In this document: piece after piece, positions 17,019 through 25,662 of the stretch | How positions within the stretch are numbered: the first letter of the stretch is position 1 | How the letters are laid out: each line of letters starts with the position of its first letter | From: an uncultured Clostridium sp. | Lineage (GTDB): Bacteria; Bacillota; Clostridia; Christensenellales; CAG-138 | Assembly: GCA_900542285.1 (NCBI GenBank) | Contig: UQNF01000006.1 | Coordinates: 1 to 62,065, forward strand | Length of the DNA stretch: 62,065 nucleotides | Direction of reading: 5' to 3' | Translations under genes and position numbers: made by a program | Notes under the pieces: generated by a model | The model's database searches: none | Told to the model about the DNA's origin: nothing | Seen by the model: the letters and a program-made list of their open reading frames with translations, nothing else

Positions 17019-19094
17019 ATGGCAGACAGGACAACACCGATACATTCGGGATACAGCATAATAAACGGATCGTTCTCCGGAACGGCAACGGCCAAGCTCG
17101 GCTGCTGGATGGAGTACAAGGTCACGAGCCAGTCGGTCGAAAACAACACCTCAACGATCCGTTTCTATATCTACATTGCGAACGTTGCGGCCTCCACAGG
17201 CTACCATATTTATTGCAACAACTACGACCAGACGAACCGCGGCAGTATGACTGTCAGGGCCAACGGTACGACCGTTTACACGCGACAGAAGCGAGGCTTC
17301 GCAACTGACCTCATTCCGACCGCTTCCGATCACACGACACAGTATCAGACGCCATACGGCAATGCCGAAGGGACAAAGTTCCTGACGGTCATGACAGATA
17401 ACGCTGATACAGAAGCCGCAGGATACGGCACATGTGTTATCAACCACAATGCCGATGGCACAGGTTCTGTCACGCTTTCATGGAATGCTGACTGTTCGTT
17501 TGCCAACTCTCTGAAACTTATTACGGGATCTGCTACGGTAACGCTCCCGACGATACCCAGAGCTACCACACCTTCTGTTGGATCGCTTACGATGGGTTCA
17601 GCGGGAACGATCACGCTTTCTCCGGCTTCTTCCTCGTTTACTCATACTTTGAGGTATCAGGTGGGTTCCGCGTCAGGAACGATCGTCACAAAGACGTCGA
17701 ACACCTCTGTGAACTGGACGCCGTCTCGAACACTCGCAAATCAGGCTCCGAATTCTACCACGGCAGTGGGAACGCTGTACTGCGACACTTACTCCGGGAA
17801 TACGCTGATCGGAACTAAGTCAGTTTCGATAACGATAAACGTTCCCGCGTCGATAGTGCCGTCCGCAACTTATACGCTCACGGACTCGGATTCGAATATT
17901 GCCGGTCAGTTCAACGCGTTTATACAGAACAAAACGAGACTGAATGTCAATGTCAACGCATCAGGCACATACGGCTCGACCATAGTATCGGTAACGACCA
18001 CCATAAACGGAACCACATACACCGAAGCGTCGTTCACTACCGAAGCGCTGACACGGAGCGGCACACAGAGCTTTACTATTGTGGTCAAGGACTCCCGAAA
18101 CAGGACGAAAACGATCACAGGGACGTATGAGGTGGTCGCCTACAAGTCGCCTACAGTGAATATCGCCTCGGTCTTTCGCTGTAACAGTTCGGGTGTGCTA
18201 TCCCATAACGGAACGTACATATCTATCAGGATAAAGGTGAATATCAGTTCGCTTGATTCCTCAAACGACGCTTCGATCATAGTTCAGAGCAAGAGGAAAA
18301 CGGCTACGAACTATACAGACCTCAAAACATGGTCCGGCACATATTCGTTGAATGGCACTTATGTGTGCGGCGGTTCTCTCTCGAGCCAGTACGCATACGA
18401 CATAAGGGTAAAAGTCAGCGACTACTTCGAGACGGTCTATGCATACGCCGACATCACGACCGCGGATACAATCTTCTCTATTCGAAACAACGGACTCGGG
18501 ATGGCGATAGGCAAGATATCCGAGCAGGACAAGTTCGAGATGGGCTGGGATGCTGTTTTTCACGAGGATGTGACTTTCGAGGGAGCGGTAAGCTTCTCGT
18601 CGCTGACTTGGCTACGGGATCTTATTTATCCCGTGGGTTCGATACGAATGACCACAGATCCTACTGGCGCTACCACGTTTCTCGGGGGGACGTGGGAATT
18701 GTGGGGTTCAGGTAGAGTACCTGTCGGCGTCGATCCGAACGACCGTGATTTCAACGATGCAGAGTTGACAGGTGGCGCAAAGACGGTAACTCTCTCCACA
18801 GCGAATCTGCCTTCGCATTACCATTCGTTATCGTCCGGCACGGCTACGGCGACGGAGGCCGCGGCGCATACTCATCAGGCCGCTTCAGGCACATACAAGG
18901 TTGGATCCGGATCAGGAAGCAACTATAAGTACCTGACGAATGACGGCACTTCGGGACCTGCTACTACAGGCTCCGGGGGAGGGCATACGCATACAGTAAC
19001 GCTGTCAGGCAACACAGGCTCGAATGGAAGCGGGACCGCTCACAGCAACTTGCAGCCGTACATCACGTGCTATATCTATAAAAGAACAGCATAA
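17019..19094 (+). CDS. Tail fibre / receptor-binding protein (DUF859 plus collar-like C-terminus)
   Basis: A 691-residue, Ser/Thr/Asn-rich beta protein. The first 540 residues fit the DUF859 siphovirus family, with Ig-like repeats in the middle. Residues 545-691 (LIYPVGSIRMTTDPTGATTFLGG..W, NLPSHYHS, GGGHTHTV, LQPYITCYIYKRTA) form a tail-collar-type domain. The HxH motifs in such domains can bind iron in trimeric needles. It is the most likely host-recognition protein. The ATG at 17019 is used, 4 bases after the Tal stop. Confidence 0.82.
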   Translation: MADRTTPIHSGYSIINGSFSGTATAKLGCWMEYKVTSQSVENNTSTIRFYIYIANVAASTGYHIYCNNYDQTNRGSMTVRANGTTVYTRQKRGFATDLIPTASDHTTQYQTPYGNAEGTKFLTVMTDNADTEAAGYGTCVINHNADGTGSVTLSWNADCSFANSLKLITGSATVTLPTIPRATTPSVGSLTMGSAGTITLSPASSSFTHTLRYQVGSASGTIVTKTSNTSVNWTPSRTLANQAPNSTTAVGTLYCDTYSGNTLIGTKSVSITINVPASIVPSATYTLTDSDSNIAGQFNAFIQNKTRLNVNVNASGTYGSTIVSVTTTINGTTYTEASFTTEALTRSGTQSFTIVVKDSRNRTKTITGTYEVVAYKSPTVNIASVFRCNSSGVLSHNGTYISIRIKVNISSLDSSNDASIIVQSKRKTATNYTDLKTWSGTYSLNGTYVCGGSLSSQYAYDIRVKVSDYFETVYAYADITTADTIFSIRNNGLGMAIGKISEQDKFEMGWDAVFHEDVTFEGAVSFSSLTWLRDLIYPVGSIRMTTDPTGATTFLGGTWELWGSGRVPVGVDPNDRDFNDAELTGGAKTVTLSTANLPSHYHSLSSGTATATEAAAHTHQAASGTYKVGSGSGSNYKYLTNDGTSGPATTGSGGGHTHTVTLSGNTGSNGSGTAHSNLQPYITCYIYKRTA

Positions 19095-19277
19095 GAAAAC
19101 TCCCGCCGGTGGTTCGTCGAACCTCTCGCGGGAGTTCCTTTTACGGTTATACACCTTTCTGTTCTCGGTCTTGCGCGTTACGGGATTCACTTCCCATGTG
19201 ACGCGGTTCTTCTTTGCGAGCTTTTTTTGAGCTTTCTTGCTCATTTTGGCTTTGGGAATGAACTTAGCCATATTCAT
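19005..19277 (-). CDS. Small lysine/arginine-rich phage protein
   Basis: About 90 residues. The N-terminal MAKFIPKAKMSKKAQKKLAKK and the later VNPVTRKTENRKVYNRKR resemble a small basic protein family of Firmicutes phages, encoded against the late genes beside the holin. Function unknown; nucleic-acid binding is likely from charge. AAAGGA lies 5 bases before the ATG at 19277; the ATG at 19271 is also possible. The 3' third runs antisense into the tail fibre gene, and homologues as I recall them end near EPPAGVF, so the last 30 residues may be a read-through extension. Confidence 0.55.
   Translation of the reverse strand: MNMAKFIPKAKMSKKAQKKLAKKNRVTWEVNPVTRKTENRKVYNRKRNSRERFDEPPAGVFLCCSFIDIARDVRLQVAVSGPASIRACVA
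19098..19143 (+). terminator. Terminator after the tail genes
   Basis: AACTCCCGC pairs perfectly with GCGGGAGTT across a 21-base loop and is followed by CCTTTTA. It begins just after the stop of the tail fibre gene and lies inside the minus-strand gene at 19005-19277. Confidence 0.65.
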
Positions 19278-19339
19278 CACATCCTTTCGGACGGCATTAT
19301 AACCGAACCCGAATGAAAACACAATAGGAGGTTTCTGAA

Positions 19340-19807
19340 ATGAAAGAATTCTGGATCACCGTACAGGTGGCCTTCAGCGCTGTTGGCGGCTGGCTCGGAT
19401 GGTTTCTCGGGGGGTGCGACGGGTTGCTTTATGCGCTTATCGCATGTGTTCTGATCGACTATGTGACCGGCATCATGTGCGCGGTGGTAGACAAAAAGCT
19501 GTCGAGCAGAGTGGGATTCAAAGGCATTTTCAAAAAAGTGCTCATTTTCGCGCTGGTGGGATTAGGCCACATACTCGATACATACGTGATCGGCACAGGA
19601 GCTGTGCTGAGGACGGCAATTATCTTTTTCTATATCTCAAACGAGGGTGTCTCGCTGATTGAGAACGCGGCATATCTCGGGCTTCCGGTCCCCAAAAAGC
19701 TGAAAGCCGTGCTTGAACAGCTCCACAACCGGGCTGAAAAGGAAAAAGATACCGAAACGAATGACGAAACTGAAACGGAGGATGACAAAGATGCTGAAGA
19801 CGAATAA
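19340..19807 (+). CDS. Phage holin (toxin-secretion/holin family)
   Basis: A 155-residue membrane protein with three or four hydrophobic helices (VGGWLGWFLGG, LLYALIACVLIDYVTGIMCAV, FALVGLGHILDTYVIG, TAIIFFYISNEGVSLIENAA). DYVTGI and FYISNEGVSLIEN are the signature of the Bacteriophage_holin_4 family. The charged C-terminal tail (EKEKDTETNDETETEDD) is usual. It lets the endolysin reach the wall at the end of infection. Confidence 0.92.
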   Translation: MKEFWITVQVAFSAVGGWLGWFLGGCDGLLYALIACVLIDYVTGIMCAVVDKKLSSRVGFKGIFKKVLIFALVGLGHILDTYVIGTGAVLRTAIIFFYISNEGVSLIENAAYLGLPVPKKLKAVLEQLHNRAEKEKDTETNDETETEDDKDAEDE

Positions 19808-20585
19808 TCTCAGAGAGTTTCTCACTTATCTGCAAGAGCAGGTAGACAACCATTCCATCTATGTCTGGGGAGCGCAGGGCCAGCTCGGTCCAGCGGTCAA
19901 CGAGGCTTGGATCAGGCAGAGAGAGACGTCCGATACAAATGCGAGAAGGGCGATCACTTTCTGGCGCAGACAGGTGGCCGCAGGCTACGGCGACGTTCTC
20001 CGCGCTTTCGACTGTTCAGGTCTGGGCATGTATTGGCTCCAGAACGTCAAGCACTTTCTCAGATATGATCTCGCTGCGCAGGGCCTTTACAGCATGTGCG
20101 CTAAGATCGAACGCAACAGGCTCCGCGTCGGCGACTTCGTGTTCAAGCTTGACAAGACCGGTAAGGCGACACATATCGGATATGTGGTCGATACAGATCT
20201 CAATGTAATCGAAGCGAGAGGCCGTGACGCTGGCGTGGTCAAGCTCCCGCTCACAGGTAATACATGGAATGCATACGGCAGGCCGCCTTTCTGGACCGAG
20301 GAGGAAGTCCGGGAGATTGAAGGTAATCCGGAACCGGAGCCCAAGCCGCCTGAAGGCTTTGTTTTCACCCGCGCGCTCCGATACGGATGCCAGGGCGAGG
20401 ATGTCTGTGAGCTAAAGAAGCTACTCAATGCGGCTGGCTTCACCGGGCTCACGGTCACAAACAAGAACTACCTTTCCAAAACGAAAGCCAAGGTCAAAGC
20501 GTATCAGAAAGCAGCCGGTCTCGAAGTCGATGGCAAGGCCGGGCCCCTGACGATCGCGGCACTTGGAGGAACATACAGGAAATAA
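19791..20585 (+). CDS. Endolysin: NlpC/P60-like cysteine peptidase with peptidoglycan-binding domain
   Basis: A 264-residue lysin. The N-terminal catalytic domain has FDCSGLGMYWL (nucleophile Cys about residue 70) and GDFVFKLDKTGKATHIGYVVD (catalytic His), as in NlpC/P60 endopeptidases. After a Pro/Glu linker (EPEPKPPEG), residues 200-264 form a PG_binding_1 domain (LRYGCQGEDVCELKKLLN...VDGKAGPLTIAAL). GGAGG lies 9 bases before the ATG at 19791, within the holin gene; the in-frame ATG at 19782 is the alternative. Confidence 0.9.
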   Translation: MLKTNNLREFLTYLQEQVDNHSIYVWGAQGQLGPAVNEAWIRQRETSDTNARRAITFWRRQVAAGYGDVLRAFDCSGLGMYWLQNVKHFLRYDLAAQGLYSMCAKIERNRLRVGDFVFKLDKTGKATHIGYVVDTDLNVIEARGRDAGVVKLPLTGNTWNAYGRPPFWTEEEVREIEGNPEPEPKPPEGFVFTRALRYGCQGEDVCELKKLLNAAGFTGLTVTNKNYLSKTKAKVKAYQKAAGLEVDGKAGPLTIAALGGTYRK

Positions 20586-20590
20586 TGCGG

Positions 20591-20630
20591 ATGGCTCATC
20601 TGGGATTCCCGGGTGGGCCTTCTTTTTTTA
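20591..20630 (+). terminator. Terminator after the lysis genes
   Basis: GGCTCATCTGGGA and CCCGGGTGGGCC pair imperfectly around TT and are followed by TTCTTTTTTT. It closes the late operon 8 bases after the endolysin stop. Confidence 0.75.
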
Positions 20631-20708
20631 TGCCCGTTTTCGTTCAAACCGGTCGATTCCCTCCAGTGGGTAGTGAGAGGAACCCCTCTCGGACTGGAGG
20701 ACAATCTC

Positions 20709-21125
20709 ATGACCAACGAGCAAAGAGAAAAGATAACGGCCCTGCGTCATCAGGGCTTCGGATATACGGCGATTGCCAACAGCGTCGGATTATCAAAGGA
20801 CAGCGTCAAAGCCTACTGCCGCTCCCACGGTCTCGCCGGAGAAAAGGCAGAGAGACACAGCCTTGCAGAGGTCCCCACGCAGCTTTGTCTGAACTGCGGA
20901 AAGGTCCTGATCCAGCTCCCCGGACGTAAACAGAAGAAGTTCTGCTGTCCGGAGTGCCGGACGGCATGGTGGAACGCTCACCCGGAGGCCGTAAAACAGA
21001 AGGCTGTTTATACCTTTACCTGCCCAGAGTGCGGGAAGGAGTTCACGGCCTATGGAAACGCCAAGCGCAAGTACTGCTCCCACGGCTGTTATATTGCAGC
21101 CCGGTTCAAAGGCGGTGATGCCTGA
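20709..21125 (+). CDS. Helix-turn-helix protein with two zinc knuckles
   Basis: A 138-residue protein. Residues 1-45 (REKITALRHQGFGYTAIANSVGLSKDSVKAYCRSHGL) form a sigma-70 region 4/resolvase-like helix-turn-helix. Two cysteine clusters follow: CLNCGKV...FCCPECR and CPECGKEF...KYCSHGC. Such proteins often precede large serine recombinases in Clostridia elements. A role in excision control or recombinase expression is an inference. The start is the ATG after GGAGGA. It overlaps the next gene by one base (TGATG). Confidence 0.75.
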   Translation: MTNEQREKITALRHQGFGYTAIANSVGLSKDSVKAYCRSHGLAGEKAERHSLAEVPTQLCLNCGKVLIQLPGRKQKKFCCPECRTAWWNAHPEAVKQKAVYTFTCPECGKEFTAYGNAKRKYCSHGCYIAARFKGGDA

Positions 21126-21295
21126 TGAGCAAGGAGGAGCTTCACAACGATATGCTTTACCACGCAGCGATTTCAATGGCGAAATCCATGCTCGAAAAGG
21201 GCCTGATCACCGAGGAGGAATACGCTGAAATTGATACAATTCTGCTCGAAAAATACCGGCCATATTTGGGTACATTATTATCGGAAAACGCTTGA
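21125..21295 (+). CDS. SHOCT-domain small protein
   Basis: A 56-residue protein: MSKEELHNDMLYHAAISMAK, then a SHOCT-like end, LEKGLITEEEYAEIDTILLEKY. SHOCT segments are thought to mediate oligomerisation or nucleic-acid binding. Start and stop are coupled to the preceding gene. Its TGA stop lies inside copy 4 of the regulatory repeat. Confidence 0.75.
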   Translation: MSKEELHNDMLYHAAISMAKSMLEKGLITEEEYAEIDTILLEKYRPYLGTLLSENA

Positions 21296-21331
21296 TATTC
21301 CGGCCTTTTAGAGTGATATATAGACACTACC
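21291..21331 (+). promoter_or_regulatory. Intergenic regulatory repeat, copy 4 of 4
   Basis: CTTGATATTCCGGCCTTTTAGAGTGATATATAGACACTACC, 16 bases before the recombinase start. AGTG and CACT form an inverted repeat with 9 bases between. The shared upstream part (CATATTTG, then CGGAAAA) lies within the SHOCT gene. Confidence 0.7.
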
Positions 21332-21347
21332 GGAAGGAGGGATTTCA

Positions 21348-23120
21348 TTGAAAACAGTAGAGAAAATCGAGCGAAAACTGCCAGTTCTGAAAACAAGAAA
21401 GCGAGTCGCTGCCTACGCCAGAGTGTCGATGGAATCCGAGCGGATGCAGCACTCGCTTTCTGCACAGGTGAGCTATTACAGCGCACTGATTCAGAAGAAC
21501 CCCGAATGGGAATATGCTGGCGTTTTTGCGGATTACGGGATCTCCGGCACCGGCACCAAAAAGCGTGATGAGTTCAACCGCATGCTGGCTGAGTGTGAAG
21601 CCGGAAACATCGACATCATCCTCACCAAGTCGATCCAGCGGTTTGCGAGGAACACCGTGGACCTTCTGAACACGGTCCGGCACCTGAAGGACCTCGGCAT
21701 TGAGGTGCGCTTCGAGAAGGAAAACATCAATTCCTTGAGCGGCGACGGAGAGTTGATGCTTTCCATCCTTGCTTCCTTCGCACAGGAAGAAAGCCGCAGC
21801 ATTTCAGAAAACGTCAAATGGGGTACGATCAAGCGGTTCAAGCAAGGCATTCCCAACGGCAAGTTCAGCATTTTCGGGTATGAGTGGCAGGACGACAAGC
21901 TGGTCATCATACCGGAGGAAGCTGAGATCATCCGCTGGATGTATGCCGAGTACATGAAAGGCGCATCCCGGATTGAGATTGGCAGGGCCTTGATGGACCG
22001 AGGCATTTATACCCGGCAGGGAAAGCCGTGGATGGACTCCAATGTGAAGGTCATCCTGACAAACATCACCTACACCGGGAACATGCTTTTCCAGAAGGAG
22101 TACTGCGAAGACCCCATCACCAAACACCGCAGAAAGAATTACGGCGAGCTTCCACAGTACTTCGTCGAGGACACTCACGAAGCCATCATTCCGATGGACG
22201 AGTGGCAAGCAGTGCAAGCAGAGTTCAAGCGCAGACGGGACCTCGGCCCCTTTGGAAACAAGTCGCTGAAGCTCTCAGCCTTCTCCACCAAGATTACCTG
22301 TGGCTGCTGCGGCAAGCACTACCGCCACAGTGGAAAGCGAAACACCGCCGGTGAGGTTTACTACATCTGGACCTGCCAGACGAAAAGCCAGAAAGGTGCG
22401 TCAGCTTGCCCTTCAAAAAACATACCGGAGAAGATGCTCCAGAACACCACTGCCGAGGTGTTGGGCCTTGCAGAATATGATGAGGACGCTTTCAGCCAGC
22501 AGATCGAGGAGGTTATCGTCATCGGAGACGACACCTTGACCTTCCGCTTCTACGACGGCCACGAGGTCACGACCAAATGGCAGTCTACCGCCAAGACCGA
22601 CTGGTGGACAGACGAGCGGAGAAAGCTCTGGGGAGAACGACACAAGCGAAAGGATACTAATCCAAACAGACACTTGTTCTACGAATTCACCGGCTTCATC
22701 AAATGCGGCTGCTGCGGTGCGAATTACCGCTGCCAATCCGGAAAGCGCAAGGACGGCACCCCAACACGGTCTTGGTACTGCACCGGCCCGAAGGCTCAGT
22801 GCCACAACCCCGGCATCCGGGACGAGACCATGAAGCGGCTGGTGACCGACGTTCTCGGCCTTGACGAGTTCGATGAGGCTGCGATGGACGCCCAGATTGA
22901 AAACGCTACAATCCTCGACCACACGGTTACATTCCATTTCCGGGACGGCCACACCGAATCCAGAGACTTCTTGGATAAGCGGCACGGCACTCCTTGGACC
23001 GAGGAACGACGAGAAAAAGCCAGAGAATCCATGAAGGCCGCTTGGACAGACGAGCGCAGGGAGGCAATGAGTGAGAGAATCAAGAAAATAAGGAGCGAAA
23101 AGAAATGGCCAAATCCGTAA
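21348..23120 (+). CDS. Large serine recombinase with a duplicated C-terminal module
   Basis: A 590-residue site-specific recombinase, probably an integrase/excisionase of the element. The catalytic serine is in YARVS (Ser27), with LTKSIQRFARN and the QEESRSISENV helix E region following. A recombinase domain (IFGYEW...IRWMYAEYMKGASRIEIGRALMDRGI) spans residues 165-290. Two zinc ribbons follow, KITCGCCGKHYR (from 315) and KCGCCGANYR (from 452). Each is followed by a VLGL segment, a DGH beta-hairpin and a TDERR/TEERR helix. This tandem arrangement is not the standard single ribbon plus coiled coil. The start is TTG after GGAAGGAGG. The gene overlaps the second recombinase by 16 bases. Confidence 0.92.
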   Translation: MKTVEKIERKLPVLKTRKRVAAYARVSMESERMQHSLSAQVSYYSALIQKNPEWEYAGVFADYGISGTGTKKRDEFNRMLAECEAGNIDIILTKSIQRFARNTVDLLNTVRHLKDLGIEVRFEKENINSLSGDGELMLSILASFAQEESRSISENVKWGTIKRFKQGIPNGKFSIFGYEWQDDKLVIIPEEAEIIRWMYAEYMKGASRIEIGRALMDRGIYTRQGKPWMDSNVKVILTNITYTGNMLFQKEYCEDPITKHRRKNYGELPQYFVEDTHEAIIPMDEWQAVQAEFKRRRDLGPFGNKSLKLSAFSTKITCGCCGKHYRHSGKRNTAGEVYYIWTCQTKSQKGASACPSKNIPEKMLQNTTAEVLGLAEYDEDAFSQQIEEVIVIGDDTLTFRFYDGHEVTTKWQSTAKTDWWTDERRKLWGERHKRKDTNPNRHLFYEFTGFIKCGCCGANYRCQSGKRKDGTPTRSWYCTGPKAQCHNPGIRDETMKRLVTDVLGLDEFDEAAMDAQIENATILDHTVTFHFRDGHTESRDFLDKRHGTPWTEERREKARESMKAAWTDERREAMSERIKKIRSEKKWPNP

Positions 23121-24676
23121 CCACGATACCGGCGACGCTGTCACGCTTCACGGCGGCACCGATCAACAGCACCAAGAAGCGACGTGTGGCGGCCTACGCT
23201 CGTGTCAGCACCGACAACGAGGAGCAGCTGACCAGCTACGAAGCGCAGGTCGATTACTATACCAACTACATCCAAGGACGGGACGATTGGGAGTTCGCCG
23301 GTGTCTATACCGACGAGGGTATCACCGGGACGAACACCAAAAAGCGTGAGGGCTTCAAAAGCATGGTGGCCGACGCCCTCGACGGCAAGATCGACCTGAT
23401 TATCACGAAATCGGTCAGCCGCTTTGCCAGAAACACAGTTGACAGCCTTACCACCATCCGCTCCCTGAAGGAACACAACGTGGAGTGCTATTTTGAGAAA
23501 GAAAACATCTGGACCTTCGATGGCAAGGGCGAGCTGCTGCTCACGATCATGTCCTCACTGGCACAGGAAGAGTCCAGATCCATTTCCGAGAACTGCACAT
23601 GGGGCCAGCGGAAACGTTTTGCAGACGGCAAGGTCACAGTCCCGTTCAATCGGTTTCTGGGCTACGACATGGGGCCTGACCACAACCTCGTGGTGAACCC
23701 GGAACAGGCCAAGCTGGTCAAACGCATCTATGGAATGTTCCTGCAAGGTCAGTCGCCGTTCCAGATTGCACGGACGCTGACCGAAGAAGGCATTCCTTCA
23801 CCCGGTGGGAAGGACCACTGGAACCCCAGCAACATCAAGAGCATCCTCACAAACGAAAAGTACAAGGGCGATGCGCTGCTGCAAAAGTCCTTCACGGTCG
23901 ATTTCCTGACCAAGAAGAAAAAGGCCAACGAGGGCGAAATCCCGCAGTACTACGTCAAGGACAACCACGAGGCCATTATCGATCCGGAGACCTTCGAGAT
24001 GGTGCAGACCCTGATGGCCACCCGCAAAAAGGGCCGGAACCGCAAGAGCTCGGTCAGTATTTTCTCCAGCAAGGTCAAGTGCGGAGACTGCGACAGCTGG
24101 TACGGGCCGAAGGTCTGGCACAGCAACGACGCCTACCGGAAGGTCATCTGGCAGTGCAATCACAAGTTCGACGGTCAGAAATGCGCCACCCCGACACTCA
24201 CCGAGGATGAAATAAAAGAACTGTTCCTCCGGGCCGCCAATCAGGTGATCGATCAGAAGGAACAGTTTATAGCCATATACGAGCAGATCCTTTCAAGGAG
24301 TCTCGATACCACAGCCCTTGAGGGAGAATTGACCGAGCTGGAAGCAGAGATAAACATTGCTGCCGAGCTCATCGAGGAGTGCATCAAAGAAAACGCTCAC
24401 GTTGCCCTCGATCAGGCTGAATACCAAAAACGGTACGACGGTCTGGTAGCCCGGTTCGATAAGGCCAAGGACAGACACACCAAGGTCACTGACCTGATTG
24501 CCGAGCGCACGGCCAGAAGGCACCAGATCGAAACCTACCTACAGGAGTTGCGGAGCCGTGAGCCGCTGACGGAATTCCGGGAAACCGACTGGCTGGCGAT
24601 GGTGGACTACATCACCGTTCACAGCAAGGATGACATCCGGGTGACCTTCAAGGACGGCACTGAGATTAAAGTATAA
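23105..24676 (+). CDS. Large serine recombinase, second copy
   Basis: A 523-residue recombinase of the usual large-serine plan. The catalytic domain has YARVS (Ser35) and ITKSVSRFARNTVDS; the recombinase domain spans about 175-290 (FLGYDMG...ARTLTEEGIPSPGGKDHW). There is one zinc ribbon (VKCGDCDSWYGPKVW...ATPTLTEDEI) and a long coiled coil (LEGELTELEAEINIAAELIEECI). The N-terminal halves of the two recombinases are similar but not identical, so the pair looks old. Either could be the integrase, or both could act together as with ccrA/ccrB. Translational coupling suggests equal dosage. Confidence 0.92.
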   Translation: MAKSVTTIPATLSRFTAAPINSTKKRRVAAYARVSTDNEEQLTSYEAQVDYYTNYIQGRDDWEFAGVYTDEGITGTNTKKREGFKSMVADALDGKIDLIITKSVSRFARNTVDSLTTIRSLKEHNVECYFEKENIWTFDGKGELLLTIMSSLAQEESRSISENCTWGQRKRFADGKVTVPFNRFLGYDMGPDHNLVVNPEQAKLVKRIYGMFLQGQSPFQIARTLTEEGIPSPGGKDHWNPSNIKSILTNEKYKGDALLQKSFTVDFLTKKKKANEGEIPQYYVKDNHEAIIDPETFEMVQTLMATRKKGRNRKSSVSIFSSKVKCGDCDSWYGPKVWHSNDAYRKVIWQCNHKFDGQKCATPTLTEDEIKELFLRAANQVIDQKEQFIAIYEQILSRSLDTTALEGELTELEAEINIAAELIEECIKENAHVALDQAEYQKRYDGLVARFDKAKDRHTKVTDLIAERTARRHQIETYLQELRSREPLTEFRETDWLAMVDYITVHSKDDIRVTFKDGTEIKV

Positions 24677-24690
24677 CCCCATAGACGCAG

Positions 24691-24727
24691 AAACGCCTCT
24701 GAACCACATCGGCTCGGAGGCGTTTTT
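24691..24727 (+). terminator. Terminator after the recombinase pair
   Basis: AAACGCCTC and GAGGCGTTT form a perfect 9-bp stem with a 17-base loop, followed by TTCTG. It separates the plus-strand phage genes from the minus-strand island. Confidence 0.8.
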
Positions 24728-24731
24728 CTGT

Positions 24732-25631
24732 TTAGTTGTTATTCCATTTGATAATCCCGCAAGCAAAGCCGAACCAATCCAGATGATCCATGGCCATTTT
24801 TTGAAGTGAACTCATCTGTGGCAGCCTCTTGCGTTTTCCGTCGGCAAATAGATTTTCTATCGCTTGCTCAGAATCGTTGCATTCGCCAATAATCATAAAC
24901 AGTTGATAGAATTTCCTGATCCTTGACTCCGGAGAAAGTCTCTTGGCCATTTGCGGATAGAGCAACCAACTGTAACACAGGAATGCTTGAAACTGCTTTT
25001 TCGGGAATACCCGCATAAAGAAATCCTTTGCATCCTGCAACGACGCTGTTACCCGATCCGACGAAAGATCAGCATTGCGCTGAATATGACAATTGATTAC
25101 CGGTGCTCCATTTGGTAGCGATAGTTTTTGCTCTTTTGAGAAAGTCATATATTGCTAGCCAATAGTCTCTTCATCAAGATAAATCATTTCAAAAGGCTGA
25201 AATTGCAAAACTCCAACTTTGAACATGTTGACATTCATTAAGTGGCGAAACCAAATGACATCTTCCTTACTTATTCCGACCTTCTCTGTTTTCTGATAAT
25301 ACAGGGTAGCACGAAGCGTAACATCTCTAAAGGTCTCGAAGATAATATCATCAGCAACCCCTATTGCCTTATACTCTCCATACGTCTTCTGTAACAGCCA
25401 AGTCACGACTGCAAGTCTTGTAAGAGGCATCCTCTTGCATAGTGGATAATCGAACCCTTCGCCCGAATAGGCGATGCTTGCGATTTCAGCAATATCCGGC
25501 TTTTCCAGCTTTTCTTTTACAACCTTCTCAATGTGGTCCGGATATTGCAGTTCATTTAACAACTTTTCCAACGAGAGTGCCTGTTCATTAAACAGGCTGG
25601 TGTGTCCTATAACACGGGCTTTTTCTTTCAA
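24732..25631 (-). pseudogene. Acyltransferase-like gene (NAT_N plus GNAT_C) split by one in-frame TAG
   Basis: Two open segments, 25631-25155 and 25148-24732, read in the same frame and are separated only by TAG CAA TAT before an ATG. Joined, they give about 298 residues, the usual size of a Clostridia acyltransferase family with an N-terminal NAT_N domain (GVLQFQPFEMIYLDEETIG) and a C-terminal GNAT_C domain (PNGAPVINCHIQRNADLSSD). Family membership is from memory. Either a nonsense mutation broke the gene, or the amber codon is suppressed. The start is a TTG 9 bases after TGGAGG; a GTG at 25688 in the same frame would add 19 residues but has no ribosome site. The A+T content is higher than in the phage. 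Confidence 0.6.
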
Positions 25632-25640
25632 ATTATGAAT

Positions 25641-25662
25641 CCTCCAGTTTTTTATTGGAGGG
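25641..25662 (-). promoter_or_regulatory. Shine-Dalgarno-masking hairpin
   Basis: On the minus strand CCTCCA pairs with TGGAGG around a 10-base loop (TAAAAAAC core). TGGAGG is the ribosome site of the TTG start at 25631. Directly before the hairpin ends a 12-codon reading frame. Confidence 0.5.
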
